Positions 8,657-16,951 of a DNA stretch of 64,000 nt are shown one piece after another. Position 1 is the stretch's first letter, and every line of letters begins with the position of its first letter. The notes beneath the pieces were generated by a model, which was not told the origin of the DNA, did not search any database, and worked only from the letters and a program-made list of their open reading frames with translations. A program made the position numbers and the translations under genes. This DNA comes from Gemmatimonadota bacterium (GTDB lineage: Bacteria > Gemmatimonadota > Gemmatimonadetes > Gemmatimonadales > GWC2-71-9). The stretch covers positions 32,896-96,895 of the forward strand of contig QHUS01000059.1 in the NCBI GenBank assembly GCA_003222035.1. The letters are read 5' to 3'.

Positions 8657-10370
8657 ACGTGGCTAACCGATCTTCTCCCAGCTCGGGCGGGATTGGCACA
8701 CACGGTTCATTCAGTTTCTCGCATAGTTGATTCCACAGGGCCGTGCGGGCATACCGTTGGTGAACCTTCTGGAACGAAGCGGATAGGAGGAGCTGTTTCG
8801 CCTCTTGAAGCTCGCCTCGATCGATCAACAGCTGCGCTCGCGTCTCCACGATCCATTCATCCTCGAGGGCGTCAACGTGGTTCAGCCAGTTCGCACGCTC
8901 GGCTATCGTTTGAGTCCCGAGACGGCGCAGCACATGATCGCGCTGCACAATGATCTGCGGATGTAGCTGCAACCATCTTTCCTCAATGTCTCCGAGAGCC
9001 TCTCCGGCACCCTTGACGTCACCTTCCAGCTCGAGCAGCCTGGCCAACAGCGCCTTGGCAACCCCTAACTTGCTCGTCGACAGCACGTGGATGGCTGCCT
9101 GCTTCTTTCCTGTTCCGGCCAGCCAGGTACCGTGATGGAATCTCCAGCGATCTGCCTTGCCATCTTGGGAATTTTCAATGGCCCATTCGAAGGCAGGATT
9201 CAGGTCGTCCATGCCGGATGGCGCCCAGAGGCACTGATGAATCTCAGGTGGCTCAGGCAGTCTTCCGTTGGCTTCATACGCACTCACCAGATCCTTCCAC
9301 ACCTTCACTTCGTCGTCTCTTGCCCACGAAAACAGGGGGACTTCTTCGGTGGGTCTGAGCTGCACGTCTGGAATGGTCAACGCGTAGATACTCAGTGCTT
9401 TGTTCGACGGGATCCAAAACTCCACGTGCCACCGGGTTTCTTTGGGTTGTAACTCCAGCTTGATTGACTGATCACCAACGGGTCCGCCCTGTATCTCTAC
9501 GTACGGAGTGCGATTTGCCGTACTCAATGTGGCCCATGCGCGATCCTTCCCGACGCCATAGCTCCACAGCTTCATTCCGGGCGCGATCGCGTCATCGGCA
9601 ATGTGATACAGGCCGATACCCAATGAGGGGGTGAAGGCGCCGAACGCATTCCCATCTTTAGTCTTCCAAAAGAACCCCGTCATTTCCTTGATGTCCGATT
9701 CATGTTTGGGCCCTGACTGATGCCAATCGATGGTGTCGAGTTTCGACGAGTGCGATATGACCGTGCCCTTGGGAAAGTGATATTCTGTATCGGGAGCACA
9801 GGGCAGCGCAGCATTGGACCATGACATCCAGGGATGTGCGGCCGTTCCGGGGTTGTGAAACACCGCACGCTGCGTCAGGAAATCCTCGCCAGGACCGAGG
9901 GAGTATTCTACGGACCACTGCATGCCGAAACGCAGCTCCCGTTCTCCGCAGGTGACATACACACGCTCTGTCGTTCGATCGATTTTGTAGAGAACCGAGT
10001 CGTTCTGCGTGGGAGAATGAGAAATGGGGAAGCTGACTTCGATGCCACCGGCCACATAGCAGAACCGCGGGAGGATTCGCGTCGGCCTGATGACGTCCGG
10101 CGCATACAAGACTTCTTTGCCCGATCCCTTATGAACTATCGATGTGACTCTTCCTCCGAGGTCAGGACAAATCGTGCTTCTGATCTTGTCATTCTCCAGC
10201 ACGATGAACCGGTACCATTTGGGTCCCGGTCGGTTGGAGGTCTCTGCATAACTCACGTACGGATAGACGCCATCGGGGTCGAACGCCGTCGGGACCGGAC
10301 CAGTCGGTATCAGTTGATGGGTGAGAACGTAATTCTGAAACTCTGTACAGCGAACTCCGTTATCGCGCAT
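8631..10370 (-). CDS. DUF5107 domain protein
   Basis: 579 residues. The N-terminal half is a beta-sandwich domain of the DUF5107 type (NDKIRSTICPDLGGRVTSIV, VLYAPDVIRP, GGIEVSFPISHSP), similar in outline to aldose epimerases and carbohydrate-binding lyase domains. The C-terminal part is helical and may hold degenerate TPR-like repeats (DGKADRWRFHHGTWLAGTGK, LLELEGDVKGAGEALG). No signal peptide is visible, so it is probably cytoplasmic. Family members sit in sugar-utilisation clusters but have no fixed function. Its base composition is visibly lower in GC than the flanking genes, suggesting recent acquisition. It lies 75 bases after the GMC oxidoreductase. Confidence 0.8.
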   Translation of the reverse strand: MRDNGVRCTEFQNYVLTHQLIPTGPVPTAFDPDGVYPYVSYAETSNRPGPKWYRFIVLENDKIRSTICPDLGGRVTSIVHKGSGKEVLYAPDVIRPTRILPRFCYVAGGIEVSFPISHSPTQNDSVLYKIDRTTERVYVTCGERELRFGMQWSVEYSLGPGEDFLTQRAVFHNPGTAAHPWMSWSNAALPCAPDTEYHFPKGTVISHSSKLDTIDWHQSGPKHESDIKEMTGFFWKTKDGNAFGAFTPSLGIGLYHIADDAIAPGMKLWSYGVGKDRAWATLSTANRTPYVEIQGGPVGDQSIKLELQPKETRWHVEFWIPSNKALSIYALTIPDVQLRPTEEVPLFSWARDDEVKVWKDLVSAYEANGRLPEPPEIHQCLWAPSGMDDLNPAFEWAIENSQDGKADRWRFHHGTWLAGTGKKQAAIHVLSTSKLGVAKALLARLLELEGDVKGAGEALGDIEERWLQLHPQIIVQRDHVLRRLGTQTIAERANWLNHVDALEDEWIVETRAQLLIDRGELQEAKQLLLSASFQKVHQRYARTALWNQLCEKLNEPCVPIPPELGEDRLATFGAYREYE

Positions 10371-10445
10371 CTACGTTCCCCTCCCCGATCGCCGTCGCCA
10401 TGACAGCCTCCGGGGCGGCGTGGCCGCTCGGAGCCGGGCCCCTCC

Positions 10446-12146
10446 TTACACGTTGCCGCGTTTCATCTCCGCTACGGCATGGTCGCAGGCCCGCGCGGTG
10501 AGCGCCATGTAGGTGATCGACGGATTCACGCATGATGAGCTCGTCATACACGCCCCGTCAGTCACGAACAGGTTGGGCACGTCGTGCGCCTGGTTGTACG
10601 CGTTCAGCACCGACGTCTTGGGGTCCCGGCCCATGCGGGCCGTCCCCATCTCGTGGATGCCCAGCCCAGGCTCGGCGCCGAGCGCATCTACCTTGTTGGC
10701 GTCGTGGGTGCGCACGTCCTTGCACCCGGCCGCCTCGAGCATCTCGGCGGCCGACGCCGCCATGTCCTTCCGCATGGAGAGCTCGTTGTCGCCCCAGGTG
10801 CAATGGATGCGCAGCACAGGCATGCCGAACTCGTCGGTCTGGTCGGAGAGCGCGGCGAAGTTGTCCTCGCGCGGCAGGCATTCGCCGAAGCCCGTCATAT
10901 TGAACGTCCAACCGCCCGGCTCCTGCAGACGATGCTTGAGCTCTATCCCGAACCCGACCTGGCTTCCCCCGCGTCCCCAGCCTCCGCGGCTGGCGCCGCC
11001 CTGGTACCCGAAGCCGCGCATGTAATCGCGGCGCGAGGCGTCGTCTCCCAGGTTCCGGAAGCGGGGGATGTAGATGCCGTTGGGACGATTGCCCTGGTAG
11101 TAGCGGTCGAGCAGGCCGTCGATGTGGCCGCTCGCCCCGGCGAGGAAATGATGGTCCATCAGATAGTGGCCCAGTACACCGCTCGAGTTGGCGAGGCCGT
11201 TGGGGAAGCGCGTCGACGTGGAGTTGAGGAGGATCCGAGCGGTGCCGAGCGCCGAGGCGCAGACGAACACCAGGCGGGCGTAGTATTCGCGGGTCGCCTT
11301 GGTCTTCGCGTCCACGACGCGCACGCCGGTCACGCGGTTCGTGGCGGCGTCGTACAGCACGGAGTGCACGACGCTGTCGGGGACGATGGTGAGCCGTCCG
11401 GTGGCCTGTGCCGCCGGCAGCGTGGACGCCTGGCTCGAGAAGTACGACCCGGTCGAGCAGCCGCGCTCGCACGGGCCGCAGTAGTGACATGGCAAACGAT
11501 CACCGATGCGCTGCGTCAGGATCGCCACGCGCCCGACGGTCACGTGCCGGTCCGGGAACACCTTCTCGATGCCCGCCTTCACGAACTTCTCGCCAGCGTT
11601 CATCTCCATGGGGGGCTGGAACTCGCCGTCGGGCAGGTGCGGCAGTCCGAGCTTTTCGCCGCTCACGCCGATGAAGCGCTCGACGTAGCTATACCACGGT
11701 GCGATGTCGGCGTAGCGGATCGGCCAGTCGACCCCGTGCCCATCGCGCAGGTTTGCCTCGAAGTCGAGGTCGCTCCAGCGGTACACCTGGCGGCCCCAGA
11801 TGAGCGACTTGCCGCCCACCTGGTCGCCCTGAATCCAGGTGAACGGTTTCTCCTCGACGTACGGGTTCTTGCGATCCGGCATGAAGAAATGCTTGTTCGA
11901 TTCACGGAACTGGCTGGTGCGCGCCTGGATCGGATACGCCTCGGCGCCCTTCGTTCCCACCGAGAGCCGCGCGTTCCGGAGCGGGAACTCCCAGACCGGC
12001 TTGTGCTCCGTGATGTAATCCTTGCGGTGCACCACGTTGCGACCGCGCTCGACCACGAGTGTCCGCAGGCCCTTTTCGGTGAGCTCCTTCGCCGCCCACC
12101 CGCCGGTGATGCCGGAACCGATCACGATTGCGTCGTAGGTGATCAT
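10446..12146 (-). CDS. GMC-family FAD oxidoreductase (sugar or polyol dehydrogenase subunit)
   Basis: 566 residues. The FAD-binding Rossmann motif is at the N-terminus (AIVIGSGITGGWAAKELTEK then VVERG). The Cys-rich segment CHYCGPCERGCSTG, mid-protein, is like that of gluconate and fructose dehydrogenase flavoproteins. The C-terminal FAD/active-site block FVTDGACMTSSSCVNPSITY completes it. The ATG at 12146 forms an ATGA overlap with the upstream gene; an ATG two codons earlier is also possible. Its partner is the subunit-3-like protein just upstream, so the pair should oxidise a sugar, polyol or aldonate. No Tat signal is seen on this subunit; it may be carried out by its partner. No cytochrome subunit is adjacent. 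Confidence 0.88.
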   Translation of the reverse strand: MITYDAIVIGSGITGGWAAKELTEKGLRTLVVERGRNVVHRKDYITEHKPVWEFPLRNARLSVGTKGAEAYPIQARTSQFRESNKHFFMPDRKNPYVEEKPFTWIQGDQVGGKSLIWGRQVYRWSDLDFEANLRDGHGVDWPIRYADIAPWYSYVERFIGVSGEKLGLPHLPDGEFQPPMEMNAGEKFVKAGIEKVFPDRHVTVGRVAILTQRIGDRLPCHYCGPCERGCSTGSYFSSQASTLPAAQATGRLTIVPDSVVHSVLYDAATNRVTGVRVVDAKTKATREYYARLVFVCASALGTARILLNSTSTRFPNGLANSSGVLGHYLMDHHFLAGASGHIDGLLDRYYQGNRPNGIYIPRFRNLGDDASRRDYMRGFGYQGGASRGGWGRGGSQVGFGIELKHRLQEPGGWTFNMTGFGECLPREDNFAALSDQTDEFGMPVLRIHCTWGDNELSMRKDMAASAAEMLEAAGCKDVRTHDANKVDALGAEPGLGIHEMGTARMGRDPKTSVLNAYNQAHDVPNLFVTDGACMTSSSCVNPSITYMALTARACDHAVAEMKRGNV

Positions 12147-12748
12147 GACCATTCCCTCCCCCCGCTCGGCGGGAACGGGATGTCGCCGCGAAACAGGCCC
12201 ATCGGGTTGACCCGCAGCTCGCGCGACGCGCCGATGTCCGACGTGTAGTAGCCCACCAGCGTCACCTCCTTCAGTCGCCGGAAAAACCACGTCTCGGGTG
12301 GTCGTTCGGACGGGTCTCCCCCCGACGGATACGCCGCCTCGTCCATTTCCTTGAGCATGGCGACCTGCTGGACCGGCGTGCATTCGCTGAACCGCTTGCT
12401 CTGGCGCGACCGGGCCCGCGCATCGACGTCGCCGAGGCCTGCGAGGAAGCGTTGGCGGTCGTCCGCCGGATAATGATCGGTGAGCAGGGCGTCCACGAAG
12501 CGGTGGACGCCGGCGCCCCGCGCGCCCGGTGTGTCGCTGGCCGGAATGATGTGATCGGCCATCACCGCGACCAGCTCGAGCTGGTCGGGGCTCAGGGTCC
12601 GGGGTACCCATCCCAGCGGGGACCTCCAGGCGTCGCCCGCGCCCGCGTCGAGCGCGGCCGCCAGCGTTGGGGTCGAGATGGCCGTGCCGAGGAGCAGGGC
12701 GACCTGCGCCAGGGCCTCACGTCTCGTGATGCGGTCGTCGTGAATCAT
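12143..12748 (-). CDS. Gluconate 2-dehydrogenase subunit 3 family protein
   Basis: 201 residues. A Tat-type leader (DRITRREALAQVALLLG) is followed by LSPDQLELVAVMADHIIPAS and GARGAGVHRFVDALL. These are the hallmarks of the small subunit of three-subunit membrane-linked sugar dehydrogenases. The subunit aids folding and export of its GMC partner. It sits between the MFS transporter (9-base gap) and the GMC gene (ATGA overlap), so all three are made together. Confidence 0.88.
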   Translation of the reverse strand: MIHDDRITRREALAQVALLLGTAISTPTLAAALDAGAGDAWRSPLGWVPRTLSPDQLELVAVMADHIIPASDTPGARGAGVHRFVDALLTDHYPADDRQRFLAGLGDVDARARSRQSKRFSECTPVQQVAMLKEMDEAAYPSGGDPSERPPETWFFRRLKEVTLVGYYTSDIGASRELRVNPMGLFRGDIPFPPSGGREWS

Positions 12749-12757
12749 CGGCGTACC

Positions 12758-14050
12758 TCACGCAACGGGGTGTGGGGGCGGACGGGGGGCGGACCGCGGG
12801 GCGTCGCCGATTGCAGCGGGCTCGAGCCGCGGGGCCAATAGGTGAATGATGAGCCAGGCCGTGATGTATGCAAGTCCGCAGACCAGGAAGATCGGGGTGT
12901 AGTTGCTGCCGTTGGCATCGAGCACGCGTCCCGTGATCTGCTGGAACAGCACGCCCCCCATCGCGCCCGCGAAGGCCCCGATCCCGACCACCGATGCCAC
13001 GGCGGGTTGCGGAAACATGTCGCTCGCCAGGGTATAGACGTTCGCGGACCATGCCTGATGGGCCGCGGCGGCGACACTGACGAGTGCCACGGCGGCCCAG
13101 AGGCTGTCGGCTCGCGGCGCGTACGCCGTGGGGACGATCAGGAGCGCCATTGCGAGCATGGCCGTCTTGCGTGCCCGGTTCACCGTCCACCCGCGCTTGA
13201 TGAACGCCCCCGACAGCCAGCCCCCGCCCACCGATCCGGCGTCGGCGACGAGATACACAACGATCAGCGGGACCGCGAGCTGCGACAGTCTGATGCCGTA
13301 CTTCGCGTCGAGGAATTTGGGCAGCCAGTACAAATAGAACCACCAGATCGGGTCGGCCAGGAGCTTCCCGACCGCGAACGCCCACGTTTGCCGGGCTCCG
13401 AGCAGTCGAAGCCATCGCACACCGGTCGCCTGCGCCGCGGGATCGCTGCGAATGTGCGCCAGCTCGGCCGCCGAAACGCGCGGGTGGGCGTCCGGACCCC
13501 GGTAGAGGGCGAGCCAGAGCAGCAGCCACAGGAACCCCAAGCCGCCGGTCACAATGAACGCCCAGCGCCATCCCCAGGTGAGTGCGATCCAGGGGACGAG
13601 CAGCGGAGCGATGATCGCACCCGTGTTGGTTCCCGCGTTGAAGATCCCGGCGGCAAGGGCCCGCTCCCGCCTGGGGAACCACTCGGCCACGGTCTTGATG
13701 GCGCCGGGGAAGTTGGCGGACTCGCCCAGCCCGAGCAGGGCGCGCGCCGCGGAGAAGCCGGCGGTGGTACGTGCGAAGGCGGTACTGATCGCCGCGAGGC
13801 TCCAGGCCACCACCGCGATGGCGAACCCGCGACGCACGCCGATCACGTCGAGCAGTCGTCCGGCCGCGAGGAATCCGAACGCGTACACGATGGTGAACCA
13901 GGACACGACATCGCCGTATTGCGCCTCCGACCAGTGCAGCTCCCGCTGCAGCGTGGGCGCGAGGATGGAGAGTACCTGACGGTCGACGTAGTTGATGGTC
14001 GTGACGACGAACAAGAGGGCGCACACCGTCCAGCGATACCCGATGGTCAT
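12758..14050 (-). CDS. MFS transporter, hexuronate/aldonate (ExuT/ACS) type
   Basis: 430 residues with 12 predicted membrane helices. The N-terminal block TINYVDRQVLSILAPTLQRE, then RALLGLGESANFPGAIKTVA and FPRRERALAAGIFNAG, match the anion:cation symporter branch, which includes ExuT and the glucarate and galactonate transporters. The ATG at 14050 overlaps the mannonate dehydratase stop as ATGA. Placed beside uxuA-, kdgK- and eda-like genes, it most likely imports hexuronates or a sugar acid made outside by the neighbouring dehydrogenase. Confidence 0.9.
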   Translation of the reverse strand: MTIGYRWTVCALLFVVTTINYVDRQVLSILAPTLQRELHWSEAQYGDVVSWFTIVYAFGFLAAGRLLDVIGVRRGFAIAVVAWSLAAISTAFARTTAGFSAARALLGLGESANFPGAIKTVAEWFPRRERALAAGIFNAGTNTGAIIAPLLVPWIALTWGWRWAFIVTGGLGFLWLLLWLALYRGPDAHPRVSAAELAHIRSDPAAQATGVRWLRLLGARQTWAFAVGKLLADPIWWFYLYWLPKFLDAKYGIRLSQLAVPLIVVYLVADAGSVGGGWLSGAFIKRGWTVNRARKTAMLAMALLIVPTAYAPRADSLWAAVALVSVAAAAHQAWSANVYTLASDMFPQPAVASVVGIGAFAGAMGGVLFQQITGRVLDANGSNYTPIFLVCGLAYITAWLIIHLLAPRLEPAAIGDAPRSAPRPPPHPVA

Positions 14051-15093
14051 GCGTCGCTCCGGGCGATGGCTTCCCACAGGCCCTGCAGGTAGGTGATGCC
14101 GAGCGCCCGATCGTACAGGCCGTATCCGGGGCGCCCCGTCTCGCCCCAGATCATGCGCCCATGGTCCGGGCGCATCGGGCCGGTGAACGCCACGTCCTTG
14201 AGCGCCCGCAGCACCTCGAACAAGTCCACGCTGCCATACGCGGACGGATGGGCGGTTTCGTGAAATTGCCGCTCTCCCGTGACGCGCACGTTGCGGCAGT
14301 GCGCGAAGTGGATACGCCCCATGCGGCCCAGGCGGCGAATCATCGCAGGGAGATCGTTCTCCGGGAGCGCGCCGAGCGAGCCGGTACAGAACGTCACGCC
14401 GTTTGCGGGGTCGTCGACGAGCTTGACGAGGCGCTCCAAGGCGGCTGCATCGGTGATGATGCGAGGCAGTCCAAAGATGGACCACGGGGGATCATCGGGA
14501 TGGAGGGCGAGCCGGACGCCTGCTTGCGCCGCCGCGGGCACCACGCGTTCCAGGAAATACCCGAGGTGATCCCACAGTCGCCCCGCGTCCACTGTGCGAT
14601 ACGCGGCGAGGAGCGCCTGCAGCTCGCTGCCGGTGTACGTGGCTGCCCAGCCGGGGAGCTCGCCCGTCCCGCGCGACAGGTCGATCGCGTCGAGGGCCCG
14701 ATCGTCGTACGCGAGCGCGGTCGAGCCGTCGGGGAGCCGGCGCGCGAGATCGGTCCGCATCCAGTCGAACACGGGCATGAAGTTGTAGCACAACACCGGG
14801 ATGCGGAGATCGCCCATCGCGCGCACGCTCGCGCAGTACCGGTCGATCAGCCGGTCGCGCGTGGGCCGCCCAAGCTTGATATCCTCATGCACGGGGATGC
14901 TCTCCACGACGGCGAGGCACAGGCCGGCGTCCTCGATCTGGGCCTTGAGGGTCGCGAGCCGATCGCGGCCCCAGGCCTCACCGATCGGCACGTCGTAGAG
15001 GGCACTGACCACGCTCCGCACCCCGGGGATCTGGCGGATGTGGCCGAGTGGGATGGGGTCCGCCGGACCGAACCAGCGAAAGGCCGGGATCAC
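14047..15093 (-). CDS. uxuA: Mannonate dehydratase
   Basis: 348 residues. It dehydrates D-mannonate to 2-keto-3-deoxygluconate in the hexuronate pathway. The TIM-barrel family signature is clear: AFRWFGPADPIPL at the N-terminus, VVESIPVHEDIKLG, VLCYNFMPVFDWMRTDL, LALHPDDPPWSIFGLPRI, and FCTGSLG with metal-site residues, then HFAHCRNV. It is shorter than the roughly 394-residue E. coli enzyme, as in many non-enteric homologues. The start is GTG, overlapping the kdgK stop as GTGA. Confidence 0.93.
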   Translation of the reverse strand: MIPAFRWFGPADPIPLGHIRQIPGVRSVVSALYDVPIGEAWGRDRLATLKAQIEDAGLCLAVVESIPVHEDIKLGRPTRDRLIDRYCASVRAMGDLRIPVLCYNFMPVFDWMRTDLARRLPDGSTALAYDDRALDAIDLSRGTGELPGWAATYTGSELQALLAAYRTVDAGRLWDHLGYFLERVVPAAAQAGVRLALHPDDPPWSIFGLPRIITDAAALERLVKLVDDPANGVTFCTGSLGALPENDLPAMIRRLGRMGRIHFAHCRNVRVTGERQFHETAHPSAYGSVDLFEVLRALKDVAFTGPMRPDHGRMIWGETGRPGYGLYDRALGITYLQGLWEAIARSDA

Positions 15094-16079
15094 GAACCCA
15101 GCAGCTCGACGACCTCGCTCACGCTCGCCCGGCTGAAGTCCCCCGGCACGGTCAGCTTCAGCGCGCTCGCCATCACGGCGAACTCGAGCGCTTCGGCCGG
15201 TGCGTCTCCGTCGAGCAACCGGGCGATCAGGGCCGCCGCAAAGCTGTCGCCGCCCCCGACCCGATCCACGACCTGCACGCAGTGGCGCCGGCTCTGGGAA
15301 AAGACCCCCGTCTCGCCGTCGTACAGCACCGCGCTCCAGCCGTGCTCCCGGGCTCCGAGAACCTCGCGCCGGGTGAGTGCCACGCGCCGCACGCCCGACT
15401 GGCGCACCACGCGTTCCGCGAGCTCGCGCGCCCGCGGCGGGGTCGCGAACGAGCCGTCATCCGCGTCGATACCGAGCATCGCGCGGAGCGCGGCGGGGTT
15501 TCCGATCAGCAGGTCGGCCTGGCGCGCGAGCGGCTGGATCACCGGTCGCGGGTCGCGGTCGCGCCATAAGGCTTCGCGATAGTTGAGGTCGAAGCTTACC
15601 GGAATATCCTTGGCGCGCGCGGACGCGAGGGCATTCGTCAAAACGGCGGTGGGCCCGTCGCCCAGCGCGGGAGTGATGCCGGATGCATGGAACCAATCCG
15701 CGCCCTCGAGAATCCGCGGCCAGGCGACGGCAGTCGGCTCGATGCGCGCGAACGCCGAACCGGCGCGGTCGTACACGACGCGCATGAGGCGCAAATCGGC
15801 GCCGGGCTCGACGAAGTAGATCCCCAGTCGGTCGCCGCCACGGAGAATCCACTCGGTGCCCACCCCCTCGCGCTCGAGGGCGGCCACGGCCGCATCGCCG
15901 ATCGGATTACCCGGCACGCGGGTGACGTAGTCGCAGCGGATGCCGAAATGACTCAGCGCGACGGCGACATTCGCTTCCGCCCCGCCGAAGAACGTCACGA
16001 GCCGGCTCGATACGAACAGGCGCTCGTCTGCGGGCGGGCTCAGTCGCAGCAGGAGCTCGCCGAGCGTGACTGCTCTCAC
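15090..16079 (-). CDS. kdgK: 2-keto-3-deoxygluconate kinase (PfkB family)
   Basis: 329 residues. The N-terminal block TLGELLLRLSPPADERL, the substrate segment FFGGAEANVAVALSHFG and the C-terminal catalytic DRVGGGDSFAAALIARLL (with the anion-hole GGGD) are typical of PfkB sugar kinases. RLGIYFVEPGADLRLMRVVYDR is typical of the KdgK branch. It phosphorylates KDG to KDPG. It lies between eda and uxuA with overlapping start and stop codons on both sides (GTG start at 16079), which fixes the substrate assignment. Confidence 0.9.
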   Translation of the reverse strand: MRAVTLGELLLRLSPPADERLFVSSRLVTFFGGAEANVAVALSHFGIRCDYVTRVPGNPIGDAAVAALEREGVGTEWILRGGDRLGIYFVEPGADLRLMRVVYDRAGSAFARIEPTAVAWPRILEGADWFHASGITPALGDGPTAVLTNALASARAKDIPVSFDLNYREALWRDRDPRPVIQPLARQADLLIGNPAALRAMLGIDADDGSFATPPRARELAERVVRQSGVRRVALTRREVLGAREHGWSAVLYDGETGVFSQSRRHCVQVVDRVGGGDSFAAALIARLLDGDAPAEALEFAVMASALKLTVPGDFSRASVSEVVELLGS

Positions 16080-16741
16080 CCCCGGGCGTCCTTCACCCGG
16101 GTCACGAATGCCCGCGCCCGCGCCGTCAGGTCCGCGGCCCGGTCCGGGCCGAGCATGTCGGGGCTGACGAGCGCACCGCCCACGCTGACCGCGGCGGCCC
16201 CGCCCCGGATCCAGTCCCCCGCATTCTCGAGTGAGACACCACCTGAGGGCACGAGTCGGAGGAAGGGCAGGGGCGCAAGCAGGTCACGGACGAAGCCGGG
16301 AGCGAGCGCGCCGGCCGGAAACACTTTCACGAGCGGCGCGCCGGCCCGGCAGGCGTTGAAAATCTCGGTCGGTGAGAACGCGCCCGGGATACACGGCACG
16401 TCGCGCTCGCGACACGTATCAAGCACGGCCCGGTGCAGCACTGGGCTCACCACAAAGCGCGCGCCGGCATCGATCACGTAGCGCGCGGCCGATGGGTCGA
16501 GCACCGTGCCCGCGCCGATGACGCACCCCGCCAGGCTCTCGTCCTCCGCGAGATCGCCGATCGCGTCGATCGCTCCCGGAGTAGTGAGTGTCACCTCCAC
16601 GGCGCCGACGCCGCCCTCCGCCAAGGCGTGGGCGATGGCCCGCAGGCCTCCCGCCGCCGCCTCGGACAGTCGCACGACGGCGAGCACGCCGCTCGCGAAC
16701 AGCGGCGCCAGGCCGTTGAGCGTCGTCGACGGTTGCGTCAT
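16076..16741 (-). CDS. eda: 2-dehydro-3-deoxyphosphogluconate aldolase
   Basis: 221 residues from the ATG at 16741. It splits KDPG into pyruvate and glyceraldehyde-3-phosphate. Class I aldolase features seen: LAVVRLSEA, GVGAVEVTLTTPGAIDAI with the catalytic Glu, GAGTVLD, FVVSPVLHRAV, CIPGAFSPTEIFNA, PLVKVFPAG with the Schiff-base Lys, and VPSGGVSLEN. It is the first gene of the nine-gene minus-strand run. The gap in front of it holds the likely promoter. Confidence 0.93.
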   Translation of the reverse strand: MTQPSTTLNGLAPLFASGVLAVVRLSEAAAGGLRAIAHALAEGGVGAVEVTLTTPGAIDAIGDLAEDESLAGCVIGAGTVLDPSAARYVIDAGARFVVSPVLHRAVLDTCRERDVPCIPGAFSPTEIFNACRAGAPLVKVFPAGALAPGFVRDLLAPLPFLRLVPSGGVSLENAGDWIRGGAAAVSVGGALVSPDMLGPDRAADLTARARAFVTRVKDARG

Positions 16742-16860
16742 CGTGTGCGTTCCGTACCGGCCGCGCCGGCCATGCGGGCGTCCCCCTCCAGCGCATTGTG
16801 CGCACCCCACGACAGGTGTGGTGCGCGCGCGACACTGCCGCGCGCCGCCTCCTTCCTTTC

Positions 16861-16892
16861 GTGGGGCCCTCGTGGGGCCCTCGTGGGGCCCC
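16861..16892 (+). repeat. 11-bp tandem repeat upstream of eda
   Basis: The unit GTGGGGCCCTC occurs three times head to tail (the last copy ends in C instead of TC). It lies in the 210-base gap between the eda start (16741) and the end of the ABC transporter gene. Each unit contains the palindrome GGGGCCCC or GGGCCC. It may be neutral slippage or part of the eda control region; nothing further can be said. Confidence 0.7.
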
Positions 16893-16951
16893 GACCTACC
16901 ACCGCGAAATCGAGGCCGCAGGGCTCGACCGTGTTCCCCGCGGGCTTTCCT

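Noticed and set aside
10584..12248. A 554-codon plus-strand frame opposite the GMC gene
   Set aside because: It has no recognisable domain, while the minus strand has complete FAD-binding and C-terminal GMC motifs.
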